64,000 nucleotides of DNA, taken from the NCBI GenBank assembly GCA_004168015.1, contig SEYW01000001.1:124001-188000 (forward strand), in the 5' to 3' direction. Shown here piece by piece: positions 48,186 to 57,485 of this stretch. The number at the start of each line of letters is the position of its first letter. The stretch's first letter is position 1. The notes beneath the pieces were generated by a model. It was not told where the DNA came from and searched no databases. It was given only the letters and a program-made list of their open reading frames with translations. The translations under genes and the position numbers were made by a program. The stretch is from Methylolobus aquaticus (GTDB taxonomy: Bacteria > Pseudomonadota > Gammaproteobacteria > Methylococcales > Methylococcaceae).

Positions 48186-49685
48186 GTGACCGTAACTCCC
48201 CAATCCGATTTGCTCGCCGCCGTCGACCTGGGATCGAACAGTTTCCATCTGCTCGTGGCCAGCCACCGCAACGGGAACCTCACCGTCGTCGACCGGCTCG
48301 TCGAAATGGTTCGTCTCGGAGCAGGGCTGGACGCACAAAACAACCTGACGCCCGAAGCGCAGATCCGGGCTCTCGAATGCCTGGAGCGTTTCGGGCAACG
48401 GCTACGCAACCTCCCACCCTGCAGCGTCCGCGCCGTTGGCACCAATACCTTCCGCATGGCCCAGAACGCACAGCCCTTCCTGCACCGGGCCGAGCATGCC
48501 CTGGGCCATCAGATCGAGATCGTGTCCGGCATCGAGGAGGCCCGTCTGATCTACCAGGGCGTCGCCCGGAGTCTGGCGCCCGACGGTACCCGGCGGTTGG
48601 TCATGGACATCGGCGGCGGCAGCACGGAGTTCATCATCGGCGTCGACCAGGAACCCTTGCACAAGGAGAGTTTCCGGATGGGCTGCGTGTCGATGAGTCT
48701 CCGTCACTTTCCCGGCGGAAAGATTTCCGCCAAGCGCTTCAAGCGGGCCGTGATCGCCGCACAACGCGAACTGGAGCCCATCGAATTGGCCTTCCGCCGC
48801 GGCCAGTGGTCGGAAGCCGTCGGGGCCTCCGGCAGCCTGCGCGCAATCCAAAAGATCATCCTGGCTGCCGGCTGGAGCAAGGAAGGCATCAGCAGCGTCG
48901 GTCTGGAGCGGCTGGCCGAGGGCATGATCGCCGCGGGCGACGTCACGAAACTGCAGTTTCCGGAGCTGAACCCCGAACGCGCGCCGGTGCTGCCGGGCGG
49001 CGTGGTGATCGTCTACGCGGCGTTCAAGATCCTCGGCATTGAACTGATGAAAGTCGCCGATGGGGCCCTGCGCGAGGGTCTGCTGTACGATCTCGTGGGG
49101 CGGTTACATCACACCGACATCCGCTCCACGACGGTCAGCACGCTGGCGACGCGCTACCACGTCGACCGCGAGCATGCCGAACGCGTGCGGCAAACTGCCA
49201 GGGAGTTCGCGCGCCAGGCCTTGGGGAAGGAAGCGGTGGATCTGGCAACGGTGGAGCAATGGTTGGGCTGGGCCGCGGAGTTGCATGAGATCGGCTTCGA
49301 CATCGCCCATAGCGCCTATCACAAGCATGGCGCGTACATCGTCGAGAATGCGGACCTGCCCGGCTTCTCGCAACAGGAGCAGAAGCTGCTCGCGACGCTG
49401 GTCCGCGCTCACCGCCGCAAGTTCCCGGTCAAGCTGTTCCGGGAACTGGCTCACCCGTGGGACGAAGTCGCTCCACGCATTGCTATTGCCCTGCGGCTTG
49501 GGGTCTTGTTGAATCGCAGCCGGCACCCGGCCCCACTGCCCGCCGTCGAACTGCAACTCCACGACGTTCAGGTTACGCTCCGCTTCCCGGACGGCTGGCT
49601 GGCCGATCACCCTCTGACCATGGCCGACCTGGAACAGGAAGCCGAGGTCCTGCAGGTGGCGGGACTCGCCCTCCGCTTCGCGTAG
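48186..49685 (+). CDS. ppx: Exopolyphosphatase Ppx (Ppx/GppA family)
   Basis: A 499-residue enzyme that degrades polyphosphate from the ends. The N-terminal ASKHA motif is LLAAVDLGSNSFHLLVA, and the second phosphate loop is VMDIGGGSTEFIIG near residue 140. A C-terminal HD-like helical domain (about residues 310-499) gives the long Ppx form. GTG 48186 fits the family start; the frame is open further upstream but not conserved. It converges on ppk, leaving a 21-base gap. Confidence 0.93.
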   Translation: MTVTPQSDLLAAVDLGSNSFHLLVASHRNGNLTVVDRLVEMVRLGAGLDAQNNLTPEAQIRALECLERFGQRLRNLPPCSVRAVGTNTFRMAQNAQPFLHRAEHALGHQIEIVSGIEEARLIYQGVARSLAPDGTRRLVMDIGGGSTEFIIGVDQEPLHKESFRMGCVSMSLRHFPGGKISAKRFKRAVIAAQRELEPIELAFRRGQWSEAVGASGSLRAIQKIILAAGWSKEGISSVGLERLAEGMIAAGDVTKLQFPELNPERAPVLPGGVVIVYAAFKILGIELMKVADGALREGLLYDLVGRLHHTDIRSTTVSTLATRYHVDREHAERVRQTAREFARQALGKEAVDLATVEQWLGWAAELHEIGFDIAHSAYHKHGAYIVENADLPGFSQQEQKLLATLVRAHRRKFPVKLFRELAHPWDEVAPRIAIALRLGVLLNRSRHPAPLPAVELQLHDVQVTLRFPDGWLADHPLTMADLEQEAEVLQVAGLALRFA

Positions 49686-49706
49686 GCCCTGCCGCGGCGC
49701 AGCCGT

Positions 49707-52034
49707 TCAGACTGCACGTCGGAACTGCTCGAGCAAGTAGGACTGCGCCTCGACACCACCGGTCGCGTTGGGCTCGGCACGGCGATAGTGACCATCGGAT
49801 TGCTGTATCCAGGCCTGGCTGTCGTCGCGCAGGTACAGATCCAGCTCGGCCCGAATGCGGTCGGCCAGCTTCCTGTTTTCGATCGGAAAGCAGGTCTCGA
49901 CACGGCGGAACATGTTCCGCGACATGCAATCCGCGCTGGAGCAGAACAGTTCCGGCTCCCCATCGTTCTCGAAACTGTACACGCGGCTGTGCTCGAGAAA
50001 GCGGCCCACGATCGACCGGACTTCGATCGTCTCCGAGAGTCCCGGCACGCCCGGCCGCAGACAGCAGATTCCGCGGACGATCAGCCTGATCTCCACCCCC
50101 GCCATCGAGGCGCGATACAGCGTTTGAATCAGCACCGGCTCGACCACCGAATTCACCTTGATGACGATGCGCGCCCGCTTGCCCTTGCGCGCGTGCTCGA
50201 TCTCCCGCTCGATCTTTTTGATCAGCGTTTTATGTAGCGTGAACGGCGCCTGCAGCAGTTTGTTCAGGCGCCCCACCTTGCCGAGACTGGTCAGTTGTAC
50301 GAACACGCGGCGCACATCTTCGCCGAGATCCTTGTCGGCCGTCAGCAGGCTGTAGTCGGTATAAAGGCGCGCCGTCTTCGGATGGTAGTTCCCGGTGCCC
50401 AGGTGGGTGTAGTAGCGCAGGTGCTTGCCCTCGCGACGCAGCACCAGCAGCATCTTCGCATGGGTCTTGTAGCCGACGATTCCGTAGACCACCTGCACCC
50501 CGGCCTCCTGGAGTCGGGTTGCCAGCGAGATGTTCGCCTTCTCGTCGAAGCGCGCCCTAAGCTCGACCACGACCGTGACTTCCTTGCCGGCACGCGCGGC
50601 CTTCTCCAGGGCTTCGACCACGGGTGAATTGGAGCCGGTCCGGTACAGGGTCTGCTTGACCGCAACCACCTGGGGGTCCTCGGCAGCCTGCCGGACCAGT
50701 TCGATGACCGGATTGAACGACTCGTAGGGATGGTGCAGGAGGATGTCGTGCTTGCGTATCGCCTCGAACAGCGACTTGGGATCGTTCAGCTGCGGCGGAC
50801 AGCCGGCCGTAAACGGTGGAAATTTCAGCTCGGGCCGGTCGATCAGATCGCAGACCTCGCGCGAACGGCTCAGATTGACAGGTCCATCGACCCGGTACAG
50901 GCGGTCCTTGGTCAATCCGAACTGACCGAGCAGGAAGTCGACCAGATCATCCGGACAATTTGCGGCCACTTCGAGGCGGACCTCATCCCCATAGTTCCGA
51001 CTGGCCAGTTCCCCCTCGACCGCCCGCAGCAGATCGTGGATTTCTTCCTCATCCAGAAACAGATCACTGTTGCGCGTGACGCGGAACTGATAGCAGCCGC
51101 GCACCTTCATCCCGTGGAAGAGATCGTCGATGAACGCGTGGATGATCGACGATAGAAACACGAAATCGTGCGGCCCGCTCTCGGTTTCGACCTGCGGCAG
51201 CTGAATGATCCGTGGCAAGGCGCGCGGTGCCTGCAGAATGGCCAGATCCAGATCCCGGCCAAACGCATCCTTGCCGGACAACGAGATGATGAAATTCAAC
51301 GCCTTGTTGAGGATGCGCGGAAAGGGATGCGTGGGATCGAGACCGATCGGGCTGAGAATCGGCAGTAATTCATCCGTGAAGTAGCGCCTTAGCCATGCCT
51401 GCTGTGATTCATTCCAGTCGGAGCGGCGGATGAAACGGATGTTCTCGATGGCCAGGGCGGGCAGCAAGGCTTCGTTAAAGACGCGGTACTGCTCCGCGAC
51501 CAGCGCGTGCGCGCGACTGCTGATTTCCGCGAGGACTTCGGTCGGCGTGAGCCCGTCGGCCTCGGTCTGCAGCGAGGCCAGTTCGGACCTCTGGATCAAG
51601 CCGGCGGCTCGAACCTCGAAGAACTCGTCGAGATTCGAGCAGGAGATGCACAGGAAGTTGAGCCGCTCCAGCAAGGGAGTCCGCGAATCCTTGGACTGTT
51701 CGAGCACGCGGCGATTGAACTCGAGCAGACTCAGTTCCCGATTGATGTACCACTGCGAATCGTCGAGTGCGCGGGCGAGTGTCTCGCCGGACGCGGGCGT
51801 ACTCTGGCCGGGACTGGCCGGCACCACTTGCGCCAAATCCGCCACCGCGTCGCCCTCCCCGACCAAATGTTTAGCTGCGCGAATCATGCGCTGAGCTTTT
51901 TGCCGGCTGAAACCCGGGATGAGAATCAACCGTTCGACGGCGACATTCGCCAATTCTTCGACCGAAAAGATGCCATGCTCGGCCAGGCATGCCCGCGTCG
52001 ACTTGCTGATGCCCTTCACGTCGCTGATGATCAA
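49707..52034 (-). CDS. ppk: Polyphosphate kinase PPK1 with N-terminal helix-hairpin-helix-like extension
   Basis: This kinase makes inorganic polyphosphate from ATP. Residues from about 94 on are standard PPK1: WYINRELSLLEFNRRVLEQ, then the phosphorylated His in VGYKTHAKMLLVL and HLGTGNYHPKTARLYTDYS. Before it is a 93-residue extension absent from E. coli PPK. Residues 1-60 (VKGISKSTRACLAEHGIFSVEELA, split here by eye, and IPGFSRQKAQRMI) resemble tandem helix-hairpin-helix units. Residues 61-90 are an Ala/Ser/Pro linker. The start is TTG 52034 with GGAGG 9 bases upstream, so the extension is probably translated. Confidence 0.92.
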   Translation of the reverse strand: MIISDVKGISKSTRACLAEHGIFSVEELANVAVERLILIPGFSRQKAQRMIRAAKHLVGEGDAVADLAQVVPASPGQSTPASGETLARALDDSQWYINRELSLLEFNRRVLEQSKDSRTPLLERLNFLCISCSNLDEFFEVRAAGLIQRSELASLQTEADGLTPTEVLAEISSRAHALVAEQYRVFNEALLPALAIENIRFIRRSDWNESQQAWLRRYFTDELLPILSPIGLDPTHPFPRILNKALNFIISLSGKDAFGRDLDLAILQAPRALPRIIQLPQVETESGPHDFVFLSSIIHAFIDDLFHGMKVRGCYQFRVTRNSDLFLDEEEIHDLLRAVEGELASRNYGDEVRLEVAANCPDDLVDFLLGQFGLTKDRLYRVDGPVNLSRSREVCDLIDRPELKFPPFTAGCPPQLNDPKSLFEAIRKHDILLHHPYESFNPVIELVRQAAEDPQVVAVKQTLYRTGSNSPVVEALEKAARAGKEVTVVVELRARFDEKANISLATRLQEAGVQVVYGIVGYKTHAKMLLVLRREGKHLRYYTHLGTGNYHPKTARLYTDYSLLTADKDLGEDVRRVFVQLTSLGKVGRLNKLLQAPFTLHKTLIKKIEREIEHARKGKRARIVIKVNSVVEPVLIQTLYRASMAGVEIRLIVRGICCLRPGVPGLSETIEVRSIVGRFLEHSRVYSFENDGEPELFCSSADCMSRNMFRRVETCFPIENRKLADRIRAELDLYLRDDSQAWIQQSDGHYRRAEPNATGGVEAQSYLLEQFRRAV

Positions 52035-52179
52035 ACCGGATCCTCCAAAAAGCAGTCCATCCGCATTGCCTCCGGCGGAAGCAGCGAAAACGGTCGGGCG
52101 ATTGCGGCGAAGTCACCCTGACCGCTCACCGGCATGCGCCGGAAGCCACCATTCTAATTTCCGAAGCGGAGTATCGACC

Positions 52180-52641
52180 TCAATTCTGCTCAAAAATGCT
52201 CAGGTAATCGCCGTAGCCTTCCGCGGCCATGTCCTCCTTAGGGACGAAACGCAAGGCAGCCGAGTTCATGCAATAACGTTTTCCGGTGGGTTCCGGGCCA
52301 TCGTCGAAGACGTGCCCCAGGTGCGAATCGGCATGTCGGCTGCGGACTTCGGTCCGTGTCATCAGGAATGAACGGTCCGAGCGCTCGACCAGATTGGCCG
52401 GTTCCAGCGGCTGGGTGAAACTCGGCCACCCCGTACCCGAGTCGAACTTGTCCAACGAACTGAATAAGGGTTCGCCGGATACGACATCGACGTAGATGCC
52501 CTCGCGGTGATTGTCCCATAGCGGGTTCTGGAAGGCGCGTTCCGTGCTATCGCGTTGCGTCACGGCGAACTGCTCGCTGCTCAGCCGCTGACGCAACTCG
52601 TCTTCACCGGGTTTTTTGTAGCTTGACGGGTCCCAGGCCAT
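52180..52641 (-). CDS. msrB: Peptide methionine-R-sulfoxide reductase MsrB
   Basis: A 153-residue enzyme that repairs methionine-R-sulfoxide. Family blocks are [28 protein letters not shown] and the catalytic [13 protein letters not shown]. The two CxxC zinc pairs of the common form are missing: VVSGEPLF replaces a C-x-x-C pair, and HADSHLGH lacks the second. It is therefore the non-zinc type. It is divergent from the btuB riboswitch. Confidence 0.95.
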   Translation of the reverse strand: MAWDPSSYKKPGEDELRQRLSSEQFAVTQRDSTERAFQNPLWDNHREGIYVDVVSGEPLFSSLDKFDSGTGWPSFTQPLEPANLVERSDRSFLMTRTEVRSRHADSHLGHVFDDGPEPTGKRYCMNSAALRFVPKEDMAAEGYGDYLSIFEQN

Positions 52642-52904
52642 TAGCGGTCCTCCTTCATTCAGTTTGTTCCAGATCTGGTGGTTCTTGTTCGTTGCCTGGT
52701 CGCCCGGTCATGAAACCCGATCCGGGGGCGGACTACCGTCCTCATGGCAACCGATCCGAGGACGGTCAATATACGCAACTTCACGCGCTTGCGGCACTGG
52801 GGCGCAACCCGCATCGCTGCTCGCGAGTTGGATGTGCGACCGCCGCGCTACAGGCCCACTCGATTCAGCGGGCTCCCTGGGTTTGGGATAAAATATGGCC
52901 TCCT

Positions 52905-53080
52905 TGCTGGTGCCTGAGAACCGTTCGGTTCGAGGGTTAAACGGGAAGCCGGTGCAAGACCGGCGCTGCCCCCGCAACGGTAAATGAGTCAAGGCGGATC
53001 TCGACAAAGCCACTGTGCCATCGGCATGGGAAGGCGATCCGCCGGACGCTGTCGCTCATGAGCCCGGAGACCGGCCGCAA
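52905..53080 (+). promoter_or_regulatory. Cobalamin riboswitch
   Basis: The conserved parts occur in order: GGTGCC (52909-52914) at the start, GGGAAGCCGGTGCAAGACC-type P3/P4 segment (52943 on), CTGCCCCCGCAACGGTAA (52966-52983), GCCACTG (53009-53015), TGGGAAGGC and the closing B12 box AGCCCGGAGACCGGCC (53061-53076). It lies about 145 bases before btuB and should switch the gene off when adenosylcobalamin is plentiful. A TAAAAT at 52889-52894 may be the -10 element. Confidence 0.95.
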
Positions 53081-53131
53081 GGCACATTCCATCGTCGCGG
53101 AGGGCGTCGACAGGGACCGCCGCGACGTGCC
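53081..53131 (+). terminator. Hairpin after the cobalamin riboswitch (possible expression platform)
   Basis: CGTCGCGG (53093-53100) pairs perfectly with CCGCGACG (53120-53127), and outer GCAC/GTGC bases can extend the stem. A T-rich stretch follows at 53141-53152, about 13 bases away. This could be a terminator-like stem, although the gap to the T-run is longer than usual. Confidence 0.4.
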
Positions 53132-53222
53132 TGTTGCGCGCTTTTCCCTTTTGCCTCGCGATGCATGGCCCACGAAGCCGCCGTACGGGTGGTACGGCCG
53201 AGCCCCGCAGAGGCAGTAACGC

Positions 53223-55220
53223 ATGCACATCCCCCTCATCCGCCTGACTGCGACCGCAGTTTTGGGCACAGCCATTCACGCGCACGCCGCCGGTCAGGAG
53301 CCGGTAGCTCGCCAACTCGACGAAGTGGTCGTCACCGCGGCCCGCACCCAGACACCGGTGAACCAGATCGGCAGCAACGTGACCGTGGTCACCGCCGAAC
53401 AGATCGCGGAACGACAGTATGTCGACGTCGCCGACGTGCTGCGCTACGTCGCCGGGCTCGACGTCATTCGCAATGGCGGAGTCGGCCAGACCACGTCGGT
53501 GTTCATGCGTGGCGCGGACGCTCGCTTCTCGCTGGTCCTGATCGATGGCATCGAGGCCAACGACCCGGCCAATCCGGGCGGGCAATTCGACTTCGCGAAC
53601 CTGATGGTCGACCAGATCGACCGCATCGAAGTCGTACGCGGCGGGGAGAGTGCGATTTACGGCTCCGACGCGATCGGCGGCGTCATCAACATCATCACGA
53701 AGAAGGGAGAAGGGAAACCGCAAGCCCAGCTCTCGGCGCAGGGTGGCACTTACGATGAATTCAAGGTCGGTGGCGACAGCAGCGGCAGCCTGGGCCCCGT
53801 GAACTACCAGTTCAGCGCGAGCCGCTTTGAGAACCGCGGCTTCTCGGCCGCGGCGCGTGACCTCGGCAACGGGGAACGCGACGGCTATCGGAACACCACC
53901 GTGACGGCCGGGCTGAACGGCAAGCCGCTCGACGACCTGGACCTCGACTGGACGCTGCACTACAACCAAGGTCATACGAAACTCGACAACTGCGGTGGAC
54001 GCGGCTGCGACGATCCCAACAACCGCAGCACGACCAGTCAGCTATTCACGCGCGGCCAGGGCAAGCTGTCGCTGTTCGATGGCCGCTGGCAGCAAACCCT
54101 GGGCGTCACACTGAGTTCGACCGACCGTCAGCTGCTCAACCCATATGACCCGCTGAATCCGTTCGTGTTCGGCAGCAACTTCGACGGACAGAAGGTCAAG
54201 GTGAGCTGGCTGAACGATGTCGCCCTGACGGACAAGCAGGTGCTAACTTTCGGGGGCGAGGACGAACAGGATGCGATCACCAGCGACTCCACCTTTCTCC
54301 AAGGCAGCACGACGTCTGCCGAAGGCCCTTTGGACAAGAGCATGAACACGGGCGGCGTATTCCTGCAGCACCGCGCCCGTATCCAGGACAACTGGTTCAG
54401 CACGGCGGGCATCCGCTACGACGACAACAACATCAGCGGCAGCAAGGTGACCTGGCGGACCAGCCAGTCGATCGCCGTCGACCGGATCGGACTCCGCATC
54501 AAGGGGAACTACGGCACCGGCTTCAAGGTGCCGACGCTGTACCAGTTGTTTGCACCGCCGACGGTGTTCACGGTCCAGGGGCAGGAGCCGATCGTGTTCC
54601 CGGCGCTGGGCAATCCCAACCTGACACCGGAACGCAGCCGCAACTGGGACATCGGGCTGGAGCAGACATTGTGGCAAGACCGAGCGCTCGTCGGCGCCTC
54701 CTACTTTCACAACGATTACTACAACCTGATCGAGGTACTGGATTTCAGCGAGGGCTACGTGAATGTCGGGCGGGCCAAAGCGGATGGCGCCGAGGTCTTC
54801 CTGCAACTGGATCCCTGGGACAGGCTAAGCCTGCGCGGGCAGTACACCTATATGGACACCGAGCAGCTACCGGATGCCGCCAATCCCCAGGACGAACTGT
54901 ACGGGGGCCAGTCGCTGCTGCGCCGGCCGCGCAACAAAGGGACGTTCGAAGCGATCGTGCGCCCGACGGAGGCATCGACGGTCAACCTGAACGTGGTCGC
55001 GGTTGGACGCAAGGACGATATCGACTTCGCCGTCTTTCCGGCCCAACGCGTCACGGTTCCGGGGTACGTCATCTTCAATGCGACCGCGCGCTACTCCGTT
55101 AACGAGCACGTCGAGCTGTTCGCTCGCGCGATCAATCTGCTGAACAAAACATATCAGGAAGTCTACGGCTACGGCACAGCCGGAGTTTCGGGGTTTGCCG
55201 GCTTCAACCTGCGCTTCTAG
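53223..55220 (+). CDS. btuB: TonB-dependent vitamin B12 outer-membrane receptor BtuB
   Basis: A 665-residue outer-membrane receptor. It has a signal peptide (to about residue 22), a TonB box in LDEVVVTAART, and a plug domain (IERIEVV-like VDQIDRIEVVRGGESAIYGS, split by eye, and AIGGVINIITK). A beta-barrel follows and ends in Phe (GFAGFNLRF). The riboswitch upstream makes cobalamin the likely substrate. It converges on a BtuM-like membrane gene, consistent with a B12 uptake locus lacking btuCD and btuF. Confidence 0.93.
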   Translation: MHIPLIRLTATAVLGTAIHAHAAGQEPVARQLDEVVVTAARTQTPVNQIGSNVTVVTAEQIAERQYVDVADVLRYVAGLDVIRNGGVGQTTSVFMRGADARFSLVLIDGIEANDPANPGGQFDFANLMVDQIDRIEVVRGGESAIYGSDAIGGVINIITKKGEGKPQAQLSAQGGTYDEFKVGGDSSGSLGPVNYQFSASRFENRGFSAAARDLGNGERDGYRNTTVTAGLNGKPLDDLDLDWTLHYNQGHTKLDNCGGRGCDDPNNRSTTSQLFTRGQGKLSLFDGRWQQTLGVTLSSTDRQLLNPYDPLNPFVFGSNFDGQKVKVSWLNDVALTDKQVLTFGGEDEQDAITSDSTFLQGSTTSAEGPLDKSMNTGGVFLQHRARIQDNWFSTAGIRYDDNNISGSKVTWRTSQSIAVDRIGLRIKGNYGTGFKVPTLYQLFAPPTVFTVQGQEPIVFPALGNPNLTPERSRNWDIGLEQTLWQDRALVGASYFHNDYYNLIEVLDFSEGYVNVGRAKADGAEVFLQLDPWDRLSLRGQYTYMDTEQLPDAANPQDELYGGQSLLRRPRNKGTFEAIVRPTEASTVNLNVVAVGRKDDIDFAVFPAQRVTVPGYVIFNATARYSVNEHVELFARAINLLNKTYQEVYGYGTAGVSGFAGFNLRF

Positions 55221-55286
55221 CGGAAGGGCGAACGGAAAGATGGATCACACGGAAATCGGCTCCGGCAATCCGACGTGCCGGAATCA

Positions 55287-55316
55287 CGCCCCCAAGTGCT
55301 GCATGCCTTGGGGGCG
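55287..55316. terminator. Perfect inverted repeat between convergent btuB and the BtuM-like gene
   Basis: CGCCCCCAAG (55287-55296) is the exact reverse complement of CTTGGGGGCG (55307-55316), with a 10-base loop. It sits 66 bases after btuB and 32 after the opposing gene. No T-run follows on either side, so its role as terminator for both is likely but not canonical. Confidence 0.5.
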
Positions 55317-55348
55317 GCTGGGCGGTCGAAAGCGACGAGCGGAGAGGT

Positions 55349-55915
55349 TCAAGCGGGGGATGGCGACGCGCGTCGGCTCTGTGAAGACCAAAGTACCGCC
55401 AGCAGTACCGGTGCCAGATAAACCAAGGCATCGCCGGCGTAGGCAGGGAAATAGCGGCCCACCGTCTCGGCGTAGGCCCATCCGCCGAGCCCCGTTGCTG
55501 CTGCCGTCGCTGCGTAAAAGCCCGCGTTCGACACAATGAACGCCGCGCTTAGGCCGAGCAGGAGCCAAAGCATCGCATTGGCCAGCCACCGATACCCGAT
55601 CGGCCCGCACTTTCCAGCCAGCCGGCCAGCGCCCCATACCAGACCGTAAGCCGGCACCAGGAAAACATAGGCCGGTGTCAGGCAGGACCAGGGTGCCAAG
55701 CCCGCCTGGAACGCGACTCCGTCAGCCAGGAAGGCCACGAGCAGCAGCCAGCCGAACGACCGGGGCTGCGCCAGAACGAGGCCGCCGAGGAAGAAGGCAG
55801 CCAGAGTGGCATCCGGCAATTGGAAAGAAAAAATGCCCGGTATGCGCGTCAATGCGATGGCCAGTACCAGACTCAAGGCGAGTCGGTCATCGAGCCTACG
55901 ATTCGAAAGTGTCAT
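55349..55915 (-). CDS. Six-helix membrane protein, candidate BtuM-type solitary cobalamin transporter
   Basis: A 188-residue protein with six hydrophobic segments and short loops. BtuM proteins are solitary ECF S-components for vitamin B12 with a Cys near residue 80 that ligands the cobalt. Here Cys78 lies in PWSCLTPAY at the start of the fourth helix. It is next to riboswitch-controlled btuB, with no BtuCD in the window. The call is inferred from topology, Cys position and context. It has no riboswitch of its own. ATG 55915 (GGGGT site) is preferred over TTG 55930. Confidence 0.5.
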   Translation of the reverse strand: MTLSNRRLDDRLALSLVLAIALTRIPGIFSFQLPDATLAAFFLGGLVLAQPRSFGWLLLVAFLADGVAFQAGLAPWSCLTPAYVFLVPAYGLVWGAGRLAGKCGPIGYRWLANAMLWLLLGLSAAFIVSNAGFYAATAAATGLGGWAYAETVGRYFPAYAGDALVYLAPVLLAVLWSSQSRRASPSPA

Positions 55916-56028
55916 GGTTTTACCCCGCAATCTCTGTTGGCGTGATAGTCAAGCGGCCACGGCACCGCATGCGATGTTGCATCGTCCCGAGCGGCACGGT
56001 GACCCGCCCCGGTGCATCAAAGGTTTCT

Positions 56029-56037
56029 GATATGATA
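56029..56037 (+). promoter_or_regulatory. Extended -10 promoter for the DUF1820 gene
   Basis: TGATATGAT reads as TG, one base, then TATGAT. No good -35 lies 17 bases before it, which is allowed for extended -10 promoters. It is 59 bases before the start codon. Confidence 0.4.
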
Positions 56038-56096
56038 CGGGCCCTTAGACAAACCGCGCGTTGGTGCGCGGTGCCCGTTCCGCCATCCCCTCACGC

Positions 56097-56426
56097 ATGA
56101 GCGACAACTTACTTTATCGAGTCGTCTTCGTAAACCAGCAGCAGGTGTACGAACTCTATGCGAAGCGCGTCTACCAGGCGGAGCTGTTCGGATTCGTCGT
56201 GATCGAGGATTTTGTCTTCGGCGAAGCCAGCTCGATCGTCATCGACCCGGCGGAAGAGAAGCTCCGGAGCGAATTCGAAAACATCAAGCGGTCCTTTGTG
56301 CCCATGCACGAGATCATCCGCATCGACCAGGTCGAACGACGCGGAACCGCGAAGATCATCCCGCTGGATCGCGACACGGCGTCGGCGGGCAAGATCGCTA
56401 AATTCGCCTACCCCGACAAAGCCTGA
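56097..56426 (+). CDS. DUF1820 family protein
   Basis: A 109-residue soluble protein with the family pattern LYRVVFVNQQQVYELYAKRV, then LFGFVVIEDFVFGE and PMHEIIRIDQVERRGTAKI. Function is not known. The family is typical of gammaproteobacteria, supporting the taxonomic guess. It is convergent with sspB. Confidence 0.85.
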   Translation: MSDNLLYRVVFVNQQQVYELYAKRVYQAELFGFVVIEDFVFGEASSIVIDPAEEKLRSEFENIKRSFVPMHEIIRIDQVERRGTAKIIPLDRDTASAGKIAKFAYPDKA

Positions 56427-56448
56427 GGCCCGACCGACCGCGGCCGCG

Positions 56449-56838
56449 TCACTTAACAACGCGCAGCGCCGGTTTCCCCTTCTTAGGACTTGGCGCCTCC
56501 GGCTCGGGCGGGGGCGTTTCAGGGTCCTCATCGCTGTCGAAAACCATGCCTTTGCCGGTTTCCTTGGCATAGAGGGCCAGCACCGCAGGCAACGGCACGG
56601 CAACCTGTGTTGGCGTTCCCCCGAAGCGCGCGCTGAAGGCGATGGTGTCATTGCCCAGCGACAGCCCGACCACCGCTTGAGGATTCAAATTCAGAACGAT
56701 CCGACCATCCTGCACGTATTGCCGCGGCACGACGACATCCGAGCGGTTGGCGTCGACAAGCAAAAAGGGTGTCAACGCATTGTCGACGATCCAGTCGTAG
56801 ATCGCCCGAACCAGATACGGCTTAAGTGGCACCATCAT
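56449..56838 (-). CDS. sspB: ClpXP protease specificity-enhancing factor SspB
   Basis: A 129-residue adaptor that hands ssrA-tagged proteins to ClpXP. The substrate-binding domain (KPYLVRAIYDWIVDNALTP, then FSARFGGTPTQVAVPLPAVLALYAKETG) is intact. A Glu/Pro/Lys-rich linker leads to the short C-terminal ClpX-binding tail GKPALRVVK. It overlaps the sspA stop (ATGATG). Confidence 0.95.
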   Translation of the reverse strand: MMVPLKPYLVRAIYDWIVDNALTPFLLVDANRSDVVVPRQYVQDGRIVLNLNPQAVVGLSLGNDTIAFSARFGGTPTQVAVPLPAVLALYAKETGKGMVFDSDEDPETPPPEPEAPSPKKGKPALRVVK

Positions 56839-57485
56839 ATGGCCCTGGCCGCGGCGGCGAAGGTGACCAGTTCCCGCTCGTGCTCGCTGAGGCTGGCCTG
56901 AAAGGCTTCGCGCTCGAATACCCGGCGCGCATACCGGCGGATCGTGTCACAAGAGCTGGGCAAGTCGACCCCGAGAGCTCCGAGCCGCCACAATAAGGGC
57001 GCGAGCACGCAATCGACCAAGGAATAGTCCTCACTGAGGAAGTACGGTTTGGCACCGAATACCGGGCTGGCGGCGATCAGGCTTTCGCGCAACCGGCTGC
57101 GGCCGTGAGCCGCGCTCGGCCCGTCCCCGGCCTCGATCGGCTCCAAGTAAGGGTACCAGTCGCGCTCGATACGGTGTACCAGCATGCGCGATCGCGCGCG
57201 CCCGACCGGATCCGTCGGGACCAGCGGAGGGTGCGGAAACCGTTCGTCCAGGTACTCCATGATGATACGGGCGTCGTATAACACGAGATCCCGGTCGACG
57301 AGAGTCGGCATCGAGCCATAGGGATTGAGGTCGATCAGATCCTCGGGGGGGTGCGCAGGATCAATGAACTCAACGCCCGAGTCGATCGCTTTCTCGTTCA
57401 GCACGATACGGATCTGGTGACCGTGAGCGCACGAGGCGGCGCAGAAAAGTGTCATCGCGGCCTTGCGGCCAGCCGAACTAGCCAC
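56835..57485 (-). CDS. sspA: Stringent starvation protein A SspA
   Basis: A 216-residue glutathione-S-transferase-fold protein that binds RNA polymerase. Blocks shared with E. coli SspA are DLIDLNPYGSMPTLVDRDL, IIMEYLDERFPHPPLVP, GAKPYFLSEDYSLVDC and LAPLLWRLGALGVDLP. GTG 57485 gives an 11-residue lead before MTLF as in E. coli; ATG 57455 is the alternative. Confidence 0.94.
   Translation of the reverse strand: MASSAGRKAAMTLFCAASCAHGHQIRIVLNEKAIDSGVEFIDPAHPPEDLIDLNPYGSMPTLVDRDLVLYDARIIMEYLDERFPHPPLVPTDPVGRARSRMLVHRIERDWYPYLEPIEAGDGPSAAHGRSRLRESLIAASPVFGAKPYFLSEDYSLVDCVLAPLLWRLGALGVDLPSSCDTIRRYARRVFEREAFQASLSEHERELVTFAAAARAI

Noticed and set aside
55916-56096. A second cobalamin riboswitch in front of the BtuM-like gene
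   Set aside because: Neither the CCGCAACGG segment nor the B12 box occurs on the minus strand there.
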